A program made the position numbers and the translations under genes. 64,000 bases of DNA from Promicromonospora sp. MEB111. Lineage in GTDB: Bacteria > Actinomycetota > Actinomycetes > Actinomycetales > Cellulomonadaceae. Shown here one piece after another: positions 55,222 through 62,269 of this stretch. The DNA is taken from NCBI RefSeq assembly GCF_030209445.1, contig NZ_JARVSD010000005.1, forward strand, positions 124,001 to 188,000, in the 5' to 3' direction. Position 1 is the first letter of the stretch, and the number at the start of each line of letters is the position of its first letter. The notes under the pieces were generated by a model. The model saw only the letters and a list, made by a program, of their open reading frames with translations. It was not told where the DNA came from and ran no database searches.

Positions 55222-55983
55222 TCAGAAGAGCATGACGACGGCGGTCACCACGCCCGCGACCACCACGAGCACCCGGAACACGCCGGGCGGCATCCTGCGG
55301 CCGATGCGCGCGCCCACGTACCCGCCCACCACGGAACCCGCGGCCAGCAGCCCGATCGCGAGCCAGTCGACGTCGGCGACGACCACGAAGATGACCGTGG
55401 CGACGAGGTTCGCGGCGAGCAGCGCCACCGTGCGCAGCGCGTTGATGTTCCGCACCGCCAGGTCGGTCCCGAGCCCCAGCACGGCGGCCATCATGACGCC
55501 GGCGCCCGCGCCGAAGTAGCCGCCGTACACGCCGGTCAGCACCGAGAACACGACCGTGGCGGGGGACATGCCGTGCCGCAGGCGGGTCGGCTCGTCGCGG
55601 GTGCGTCGCAGCCACCGGCTGATCCACGGCTGCACGCCCACCAGCAGGCAGGAGGTCAGGATCAGCCAGGGCACGATCGCCTCGAACACGCCCGGCGGCA
55701 GCGCGAGCAGCAGCACCGCGCCGCCCACGGACCCGACGGCGCAGGTCACGAGCACGATCATGGCCACGCGCGGGTGCTCGCGCAGCTCCTGGCGGTAGCC
55801 GAACGACCCGCTCAGCCCGGCGGGCACGAGCCCCACGGTGTTCGACGCGTTCGCGACGACGGGCGGCAGGCCCACGGCCAGCAGCACGGGGAAGCTCAGC
55901 AGCGAGGCGACACCGACGGTCGTGGACAGCACGCCCGCTCCGAAGCCGGCGCCGAGCACGGCGAGGTGCTCCCAGCCGGTCAC
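55222..55983 (-). CDS. TauE/SafE family anion exporter-like membrane protein
   Basis: A 253-residue membrane protein of the TauE/SafE (DUF81) family with eight helices in two similar halves. The half-repeats show as AGFGAGVLSTTVGVASLLSFPVLLAVGLPPVVANASNT, split here by family blocks, and GVYGGYFGAGAGVMMAAVLGLG. Members carry sulfite, sulfoacetate or other organic anions. GTG at 55983 overlaps the stop of the GntR regulator gene, so it is co-translated with the regulator that faces the carrier and CoA-transferase genes. A second, diverged TauE gene lies 5 kb away on the other side of that cluster. Confidence 0.9.
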   Translation of the reverse strand: MTGWEHLAVLGAGFGAGVLSTTVGVASLLSFPVLLAVGLPPVVANASNTVGLVPAGLSGSFGYRQELREHPRVAMIVLVTCAVGSVGGAVLLLALPPGVFEAIVPWLILTSCLLVGVQPWISRWLRRTRDEPTRLRHGMSPATVVFSVLTGVYGGYFGAGAGVMMAAVLGLGTDLAVRNINALRTVALLAANLVATVIFVVVADVDWLAIGLLAAGSVVGGYVGARIGRRMPPGVFRVLVVVAGVVTAVVMLF

Positions 55984-56693
55984 CGCTCGTCGTCCCGCAG
56001 CAGGGCCACGTCGCTGACCATCTCGACGTGCGCGTGCATGGCCGCGGCGGCGGCCGCCGGGTCGCGCTCGCGGATGGCGTCCGCGATGGCGCGGTGCCCG
56101 GTCAGGGAGTTGCGGGGCCGGCCGGGCTGCGAGAGCGACTCGATCCGGCTCTCCCGGATCAGGCTGGCGATCTCGCGCATGGTCCGGGCCAGCAGGTCGG
56201 AGTGTGCGGCGGCGGTCACCGCCGCGTGGAACTGCTCGTCGGCGTCCACGCCGCGGTCCCCGTGCTCGATGGACGCCGCCATCGCGTCGAGGGACGCGTC
56301 GATGGCGACGAGGTCGTCCTCGGTACGGCGCTGCGCGGCCAGGGCGGCGATCTTGGTCTCCAGCGCGTCCCGGATGTCGATGATCTCGGGCATGCGGTCG
56401 GCGTGCGCGCGGATGGCCTCGACGATGCGGCTCTCGCTGTGCCTGCCGGTCAGCACGGTGCCGTCGCCGTGCCGCACCACCACGACGCCCACCACCTCGA
56501 GCGCGACGAGCGCCTGGCTGAGGGTCGCGCGGCTGACGCCGAGCCGGGCCGCGAGCTCCCGCTCCGGGGGCAGCCGGTCGCCGGCTTTCAGCCCGTTCTG
56601 GTTGATCCACGTGGTGATCTGCTCCGCCACCTGCTCGTAGAGGCGGGTGCGGGCCAGCGGGGTCGGCAGTTCGGCGGAAGCCTTCGGGGTCAC
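55980..56693 (-). CDS. FadR-type GntR transcriptional regulator
   Basis: A 237-residue repressor. The N-terminal winged helix is LKAGDRLPPERELAARLGVSRATLSQAL, and the C-terminal helical FCD domain (about 90-230) shows the metal/ligand residues of this class: Asp in IIDIRDALE, His in DEQFHAAV and His in LTGHRAIADAI. FCD regulators usually bind carboxylic acids or CoA esters; MatR of malonate operons is one of them. GTG at 56693 has GGGA close upstream. It is divergent from the carrier/CoA-transferase/carboxyltransferase operon and overlaps the TauE gene. Confidence 0.92.
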   Translation of the reverse strand: MTPKASAELPTPLARTRLYEQVAEQITTWINQNGLKAGDRLPPERELAARLGVSRATLSQALVALEVVGVVVVRHGDGTVLTGRHSESRIVEAIRAHADRMPEIIDIRDALETKIAALAAQRRTEDDLVAIDASLDAMAASIEHGDRGVDADEQFHAAVTAAAHSDLLARTMREIASLIRESRIESLSQPGRPRNSLTGHRAIADAIRERDPAAAAAAMHAHVEMVSDVALLRDDER

Positions 56694-56706
56694 TCCCTGA
56701 GGATAC

Positions 56707-56741
56707 TTGACAGAACGGACACTGGCCTATTGGCTAGGCCA
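56707..56741 (+). promoter_or_regulatory. Promoter and operator palindrome between GntR gene and carrier operon
   Basis: TTGACA at 56707-56712 is a consensus -35 for the rightward operon. TGGCCTA-N5-TAGGCCA (56723-56741) is a perfect 7-5-7 inverted repeat lying where the -10 should be, so a bound GntR dimer would block polymerase. Confidence 0.6.
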
Positions 56742-56801
56742 CTGATCCATCGTGCCTCGTCGGTCAACGGTGACCGCCGCGATGGAGACAGAGGAGTTCT
56801 C

Positions 56802-58124
56802 ATGGGTCCTGAGTGGATCGCGATCATCGCGCTCGTCGCGTTGTTCGTCGCCGGGACAGTCCTGCCGATCAACATGGGCGCGCTCGCCTATGTCGCGGCG
56901 TGGTTTGTCGGCGTCTTCGCCCTGAACATGGACGAGAAGGAGGTGCTGGGCGGGATCAGCGCCGATCTCGTCCTGACGCTCGTCGGCGTCACGTACCTGT
57001 TCTCGATCGCCAAGAACAACGGCACCGTCGATCTCATCGTCTCCAAGGCCGTCCAGGCGGTCGGCGGCCGGGTGGCGCTCATCCCCTGGGTCATGTTCGC
57101 CGTGACCGCGCTGCTCACCGCGATCGGCGCGGCCAGCCCCGCGGCCTGCGCCATCATCGGCCCGGTCGCGCTCGGGTTCGCCCGCCGTTACAAGATCAAC
57201 CCGCTCATGATGGGCATGTTCGTGGTGCACGGGGCCCAGGGCGGCGGGTTCTCCCCGATCAGCATCTACGGCACCATCACCAACTCGGTCATGGCCGACG
57301 TCGGCTACGAGGGCACCGAGATGGGCGTCTTCATCGCGTCGCTCGCGATCAACACCGCGATGGCCGTGGTCCTGTTCCTCGCGCTCGGCGGCCGCCAGCT
57401 CATGAACGAGCGGGTCGATCCCGCCGACGCGTCCGGGCACCTCGTCGACGACCTGCACGCCGGTGGCGCCTCCGTCACCGTCAGCGGCCAGGGCGCGGGC
57501 GTCTCGACCACCACGCGCGGTCTCGGCGTGCGCCGCGACCACGTGCTGACCCTCGTCGCCTTCGCCGCCGTGGCCACGACCGCGCTCGCGTTCGACCAGA
57601 ACATCGGCTTCGTCTCGATCACCGCGGCCGTCGCGCTGGCCATGCTGTCCCCGCACCAGCACAAGGACGCCGTCAAGCAGATCGCCTGGCCCACCGTGCT
57701 GCTCGTCGCGGGCGTGAGCACCTACGCCGCGATCCTCACCGAGGCGGGCGCTCCCGAGTACATCGGCACCTGGGCCGCCGGCCTCGGCATCGCGGCCGTC
57801 GGCGCGCTCGTCCTGTGCTACGTGGGCGGGATCGCCTCGGCCTTCGCGTCGTCGACGGCGCTGCTGCCGGTCATCATCCCCATCGCCGTGCCGCTCATCG
57901 CCGGGGGCGGCGTGAGCCCGTGGGCCATGGCCGCCGCCCTGGCCGTCTCCTCGACCATCGTCGACGTGAGCCCCTTCTCCACGAACGGAGCCCTGATGCT
58001 CGCCAACCGCCCGGACACGATCTCCGAGCAGGCCTACTACAAGCAGATCCTCAACTACGCCATCATCGTCACCCTCGCGGGTCCGCTGCTGGTCTGGGCC
58101 ATCCTCGTCCTGCCGGGCTGGTGA
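56802..58124 (+). CDS. MatC-like dicarboxylate carrier
   Basis: A 440-residue carrier with about twelve helices, of the MatC/SLC13-like ion-transporter superfamily. The opening IALVALFVAGTVLPINMGALAYVAAW splits into two helices as in MatC_N proteins; VTALLTAIGAASPAACAIIGPVAL and FASSTALLPVIIPIAVPLI are the two re-entrant, substrate-binding stretches. MatC proteins import malonate or related dicarboxylates. AGAGGAG eight bases before the ATG at 56802 gives a strong ribosome site. It leads a three-gene operon with CoA-transferase and carboxyltransferase and is opposed by an FCD regulator. Confidence 0.88.
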   Translation: MGPEWIAIIALVALFVAGTVLPINMGALAYVAAWFVGVFALNMDEKEVLGGISADLVLTLVGVTYLFSIAKNNGTVDLIVSKAVQAVGGRVALIPWVMFAVTALLTAIGAASPAACAIIGPVALGFARRYKINPLMMGMFVVHGAQGGGFSPISIYGTITNSVMADVGYEGTEMGVFIASLAINTAMAVVLFLALGGRQLMNERVDPADASGHLVDDLHAGGASVTVSGQGAGVSTTTRGLGVRRDHVLTLVAFAAVATTALAFDQNIGFVSITAAVALAMLSPHQHKDAVKQIAWPTVLLVAGVSTYAAILTEAGAPEYIGTWAAGLGIAAVGALVLCYVGGIASAFASSTALLPVIIPIAVPLIAGGGVSPWAMAAALAVSSTIVDVSPFSTNGALMLANRPDTISEQAYYKQILNYAIIVTLAGPLLVWAILVLPGW

Positions 58125-59386
58125 GCACCATGACCGGACCCCTGGACGACGTCGTCGTCGTGGACCTCTCCCGGGCCCTCGCCGGGCCGCACGCGACCAT
58201 GATGCTCGGCGACCTGGGCGCGCGGGTGGTCAAGGTGGAGGTGCCCGGCCGGGGCGACGACACGCGTGGCTGGGGCCCGCCGTTTGTCGGCGAGGAGGGC
58301 GCCCGCGAGTCGACGTACTTCCTGTCCGCGAACCGCAACAAGGAGTCGATAGCGCTCGACCTCAAGGCCGACGCCGACCGGGCGACCCTGCTCGGCCTCG
58401 TCGACCGTGCCGACGTGCTCGTGGAAAACTTCCGGCCAGGCGTCCTGGACCGGCTCGGGCTGGGCGTCGAGACGCTGCTGGAGCGCAACCCGCGCCTGGT
58501 GGTGCTCTCGATCACCGGGTTCGGGCACGACGGTCCGGAGGGCGGCCGTGCCGGGTACGACCAGATCGCCCAGGGCGAGGCCGGCCTGATGTCCCTGACC
58601 GGCTCCGGACCGGACGACCCGCAGCGGGTGGGCGTACCGATCGGCGACCTGCTCGCCGGGATCTACGGCGCGTACGGCGTGCTGGCGGCGCTGCACGAGC
58701 GGCACCGGACCGGCGCCGGCCAGGTGGTGCGCACGTCGCTGCTGGCCGCCGTCACCGGGGTGCATGCCTTCCAGGGCACGCGGTGGACGGTCGCCGGGGA
58801 GGTGGGGCGCGCGCAGGGCAACCACCACCCTTCGATCGCGCCGTACGGCCTGTTCCGCTGCCGTGACGGCGCCGTCCAGATAGCCGTCGGGTCCGAGGCG
58901 CTGTGGCGGCGGTTCTGCCTCGCCTTCGGGCTCGACGCCGACGCGGAGGGCATGCGGAGCAACCCCGAGCGGGTGGCCCGCCGCGACCAGGTGATCAAGG
59001 TGGTCGAGGACGCGTTCGAGCCCTACGACGCCGACGCGCTGCTGACGCGGCTCGCCGACGCCGGGATCCCGGCGGGCCGGGTGCGTACGCTCGACGAGGT
59101 GTACGCATGGGAGCAGACCGCGAGCCAGGGGCTGCTCGTGGACGTGGAGCACACGAGCCTCGGCACCCTGACCCTGCCGGGCCCGCCGCTGCGGTTCTTC
59201 GACGCCGACGGCGCCGAGGTCACGCGGCGCGAGCACCGCGCACCGCCGGTGCTGGACGAGCACGCGGCCCGGATCCGGGCCTGGCTCGACGCGGCGGCGC
59301 GGCCGGGCGCGCCGGGGCTCGACGCCGCCGGGCCGTCGGCGTCCGCGCCGACGGCGTCCGCCCCGGGACCGGAGGCCGGCGCGTGA
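58121..59386 (+). CDS. Class III (CaiB/BaiF) CoA-transferase
   Basis: A 421-residue CoA-transferase in normal domain order. The N-terminal block VVVVDLSRALAGPHATMMLGDLGARVVKVE, here quoted in parts of the family pattern, includes ADVLVENFRPGVLDRLGLG and GYDQIAQGEAG, with the Asp near residue 146 at the catalytic position. The small domain follows (FRCRDGAVQIAVGSEALWRRF). It moves CoA from an acyl donor to a free acid. GTG at 58121 overlaps the carrier stop; ATG at 58130 is an alternative. Its tail is an Ala/Pro/Ser extension. It likely activates the acid imported by the carrier. Confidence 0.92.
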   Translation: MSTMTGPLDDVVVVDLSRALAGPHATMMLGDLGARVVKVEVPGRGDDTRGWGPPFVGEEGARESTYFLSANRNKESIALDLKADADRATLLGLVDRADVLVENFRPGVLDRLGLGVETLLERNPRLVVLSITGFGHDGPEGGRAGYDQIAQGEAGLMSLTGSGPDDPQRVGVPIGDLLAGIYGAYGVLAALHERHRTGAGQVVRTSLLAAVTGVHAFQGTRWTVAGEVGRAQGNHHPSIAPYGLFRCRDGAVQIAVGSEALWRRFCLAFGLDADAEGMRSNPERVARRDQVIKVVEDAFEPYDADALLTRLADAGIPAGRVRTLDEVYAWEQTASQGLLVDVEHTSLGTLTLPGPPLRFFDADGAEVTRREHRAPPVLDEHAARIRAWLDAAARPGAPGLDAAGPSASAPTASAPGPEAGA

Positions 59387-60810
59387 CCCGCCGCTGGACG
59401 GCGCGCGAGCTGCTCGACCTGGTGCTCGACGCCGACAGCTTCGAGTCCTGGGACGAGCCGGTCGACACCTCCGGGCACACCGCCGGGTACCGCGCGGTGC
59501 TGGCGGCCGCCACCGAGAAGGCCGGCACCGACGAGTCCGTGCTCACCGGGCGCGGGCACGTCCGTGGGCGGCCCGTGGTGGTCGTCGTCAACGAGTTCCG
59601 GTTCCTCGGGGGCTCCATCGGCCGGGCCGCCGCGCGGCGGATCACCACCGCCGTCCGGCGTGCGACGGCGGAGCGACTGCCCCTGCTGGCCACGACGGCG
59701 TCGGGCGGCACGCGCATGCAGGAGGGCACCCCCGCGTTCCTCCGGATGGTCGAGATCTCGCGTGCCGTCATGGCGCACCGCGACGCCGGTCTGCCCTACC
59801 TGGCCTACCTGCGGCACCCCACGACCGGCGGGGTCTACGCGTCCTGGGGCTCGCTCGCCCACCTCACCGTCGCCGAGCCGGGCGCCCTCATCGGGTTCCT
59901 GGGCCCGCGGGTGGTCGAGGCCCTGACGGGCGAGGCTCTGCCCGACGGCGTGCAGTCCGCCGAGAACCTCGCCGCCAAGGGCGTGCTCGACGGCGTCGTC
60001 ACGCCCGAGAGCCTGCCCGCGCTGGTCGAACGGGCGCTCGCGGTGCTGGTCGACCCGCCGTCGTCGTCCACGCTGCCACGCCGGACGGGCGAGCCGTCCG
60101 GGACGACGTCCGCGTGGGACTCCGTGCTGCGCACCCGCGCCGAGGGCCGGGTGGGCGTGCGGGACCTGCTGCGCCACGGCGCGTCGGGGACCGTGCGGCT
60201 GTCCGGCACGGAGGAGGGCGAGCGGGACGAGTCGATGCTGGTCGCGCTCACACGCCTGGACGGCCGGCCGTGCCTGGTCGTCGGGCAGGACCGGACCCGG
60301 CAGACCGAGAGCGCCCCGATGGGCCCGGCCGCGCTGCGCGTGGCCCGGCGCGCGATGGGGCTGGCCGAGGAGCTGCGACTGCCGCTGGTCGCCGTGATCG
60401 ACACCCCGGGGGCCGAGCTCTCGCAGGCCGCCGAGGAAGGCGCGCTCGCCGGCGAGATCGCGCGCTGCATGGCCGCGCTCACCCGGATGACCGTGCCCAC
60501 GCTGTCGGTCATCCTGGGCCAGGGCTGCGGCGGCGGGGCGCTCGCGCTGCTGCCCGCGCAGGCGGTGATCGCGGCCGAGCACGCCTGGCTGTCGCCGCTG
60601 CCGCCCGAGGGGGCGAGCGTCATCGTGCACGGGGACACCGCGCACGCGGCCGAGATGGCCGAGGCCCAGCACGTGCGGGCGGTCGACCTGCTCGCCGAGG
60701 GCGCGGTGCAGCGGGTGGTCCCGGAGCACGACGACGACACGGTGCGAGACGTCGCCGTCGCCGTGGCGGCGGAGTGCGCGGCCGTGCTGGCCGACCTGGC
60801 CCGGGCCTAG
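59383..60810 (+). CDS. Fused AccD/AccA-like carboxyltransferase
   Basis: A 475-residue protein with a beta-type (AccD) half and an alpha-type (AccA) half. LLATTASGGTRMQEGTPAF and the YASWGSLAHLTVAEPGALIGFLGPR stretch belong to AccD; VAVIDTPGAELSQAAEEGALAGEIARC and ILGQGCGGGALALLPAQ to AccA. Both oxyanion-hole Gly motifs are kept. The N-terminal zinc ribbon of bacterial AccD is missing, and no biotin carboxylase or carrier gene is nearby. It could decarboxylate or transcarboxylate the CoA ester made by the preceding enzyme. GTG at 59383 overlaps that gene's stop. Convergent with the second TauE gene, stops overlapping in CTAG. Confidence 0.9.
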   Translation: MTRRWTARELLDLVLDADSFESWDEPVDTSGHTAGYRAVLAAATEKAGTDESVLTGRGHVRGRPVVVVVNEFRFLGGSIGRAAARRITTAVRRATAERLPLLATTASGGTRMQEGTPAFLRMVEISRAVMAHRDAGLPYLAYLRHPTTGGVYASWGSLAHLTVAEPGALIGFLGPRVVEALTGEALPDGVQSAENLAAKGVLDGVVTPESLPALVERALAVLVDPPSSSTLPRRTGEPSGTTSAWDSVLRTRAEGRVGVRDLLRHGASGTVRLSGTEEGERDESMLVALTRLDGRPCLVVGQDRTRQTESAPMGPAALRVARRAMGLAEELRLPLVAVIDTPGAELSQAAEEGALAGEIARCMAALTRMTVPTLSVILGQGCGGGALALLPAQAVIAAEHAWLSPLPPEGASVIVHGDTAHAAEMAEAQHVRAVDLLAEGAVQRVVPEHDDDTVRDVAVAVAAECAAVLADLARA

Positions 60811-61601
60811 CGCTTCTGCAGGGCCTTGCGGACCTGCTGGACCAGGGCGAACACGAGCAGCGCCGCGAACGCGATCGAGGCCACGTTGTCGGGCAGGACC
60901 ACCGACAGGCTCGCGCCGCCGAACGAGAACGCGGACGCCACCAGGCCGATGACCGCCGCCGTCTTCAGGTGCACCAGGCCGTTGCGGGCGTTGACCCAGG
61001 TGCCCGACACGGCCGTGGGGATCATCGCGACCAGCGAGGTGCCCTTGGCGAGCGCGGGGGCGAAGTCGAACAGGGCGGACAGCCCCGGCACGGCGATCTG
61101 GCCGCCGCCGATCCCGAGCAGGCCCGACGCGATGCCCATGACGAGGCCGAGCCCGACCATGCCGGCGCCGTCGATCAGGCTGGGGATGCCCTGCGCGGTG
61201 TCGACCAGCGGCGGGTCGGCGAACGCGTCGAGCAGGGACCGCACGATGCCCGCCACGAGCACGCCGACGAACAGCCAGCGCAGGAGGGTCTCCGGCACGC
61301 GCGCGAGCAGCCGGGCGCCGTACGCGGCGCCGACCACGGAACCCACCACGAGCAGCGCGGCCGAGATCAGGTCGACCGCCTGGTGGGTCAGGTACGGGAT
61401 GGAGCCGACGATCGCCGCCGGCAGGATCGCCGCGAGCGAGTAGGCGCTGGCCCGGCGCTGCGTGAGGCCGCCGAGCGAGGTGAGGAGCGGGACCATCACG
61501 ATGCCGCCGCCCAGACCGAACAGCCCGGAGAACGACCCGCCGACGATCCCCACGAGGACGGCGCGGGGTGGGGTCAGGGAGTCGTCAGTCTGCTCGGTCA
61601 C
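60807..61601 (-). CDS. TauE/SafE family membrane protein, second copy
   Basis: A 264-residue eight-helix protein. The two family half-motifs are plain: [23 protein letters not shown] near the N-terminus and [19 protein letters not shown] in the second half, cited here as separate blocks. It is closer to the classical TauE/SafE consensus than the copy at 55.2-56.0 kb. GTG at 61601 lies inside the end of the CPT-kinase gene (17-base overlap), so the two are co-translated. Its stop overlaps the carboxyltransferase stop. Anion export is likely; whether it serves the acid-CoA cluster is unknown. Confidence 0.92.
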   Translation of the reverse strand: MTEQTDDSLTPPRAVLVGIVGGSFSGLFGLGGGIVMVPLLTSLGGLTQRRASAYSLAAILPAAIVGSIPYLTHQAVDLISAALLVVGSVVGAAYGARLLARVPETLLRWLFVGVLVAGIVRSLLDAFADPPLVDTAQGIPSLIDGAGMVGLGLVMGIASGLLGIGGGQIAVPGLSALFDFAPALAKGTSLVAMIPTAVSGTWVNARNGLVHLKTAAVIGLVASAFSFGGASLSVVLPDNVASIAFAALLVFALVQQVRKALQKR

Positions 61602-62142
61602 CCCGTGATGATCTCAGGTGTGCGGCGATGGTCCGCGCACCGTCCAGGGACCCGGTGCTCGTGGTGTCGATCTCCAGGTCGTACCGGACACCCCGGTGGA
61701 CGACGTCGGCCTGCTGCGCGGCCATGCCCGCGATGCGGTCGCCCCGGGCGGCCTCGCGCCGTGCGGCGACCGCCGGGTCGCACCGCACACCCACCCAGAG
61801 CGTCGGCACGTCGCCCAGCGCGTCGAGCCAGCGGCGCTGGGACCCGGCGCCGCCGAGGAACACGTCGTCGACCACGAGGCGCGCGCCGGCGCGGGCCATG
61901 GCGACGAGCCCGGTGATCCAGGCGTCCTGCAGCGCCATGAAGTCCCGCCCGACGGCGACGCCGCCGTCGTCGGCGAACCCGATGCCGTCGCCGCCGGTCG
62001 TCAGCCGGGCCGGCATCGCGTCGACGAGGGTGTCGATGCTGAGCGAGAGCCAGGGCTCGGGCAGCACGGCCTGGAGCTCGCGGGCGATCGCCGACTTGCC
62101 CGAGCTGGATCCGCCGTTGAGGACGATGACCTGGGTGCTCAT
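61585..62142 (-). CDS. Chloramphenicol phosphotransferase-like (CPT) kinase
   Basis: A 185-residue P-loop kinase of the CPT family. The Walker A motif is [13 protein letters not shown] (about residues 8-20); the catalytic Asp equivalent lies in [13 protein letters not shown], and [10 protein letters not shown] and [22 protein letters not shown] are conserved family blocks, the last holding lid arginines. In Streptomyces venezuelae CPT phosphorylates chloramphenicol; distant members such as this have unknown substrates, so resistance should not be assumed. ATG at 62142. It is divergent from clpB and overlaps the TauE gene by 17 bases. Confidence 0.88.
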   Translation of the reverse strand: MSTQVIVLNGGSSSGKSAIARELQAVLPEPWLSLSIDTLVDAMPARLTTGGDGIGFADDGGVAVGRDFMALQDAWITGLVAMARAGARLVVDDVFLGGAGSQRRWLDALGDVPTLWVGVRCDPAVAARREAARGDRIAGMAAQQADVVHRGVRYDLEIDTTSTGSLDGARTIAAHLRSSRGDRAD

Positions 62143-62187
62143 GCGGTCACCGTACGAGCGTCGGTGAGGCGCGCTACAGTGATTATC

Positions 62188-62212
62188 AAGTTGAGCGGAA
62201 TAGACTCAACTT
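62188..62212 (+). promoter_or_regulatory. HAIR-type operator (HspR) before clpB
   Basis: AAGTTGAG-N9-CTCAACTT is a perfect 8-9-8 inverted repeat and keeps the TTGAG-N9-CTCAA core spacing of HspR-binding HAIR elements. It lies 58 bases before the clpB start codon, where HspR would repress transcription until heat shock. Confidence 0.75.
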
Positions 62213-62269
62213 TGAGACGGTTTCATCTGGGCGGAACTGAGCCCACTTTCACCAGCCCCGGGAGGCTTC

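Noticed and set aside
61585-62142. Chloramphenicol resistance gene
   Set aside because: The family name comes from one characterised member; this kinase is distant and sits beside a TauE gene and clpB, so resistance is not supported.
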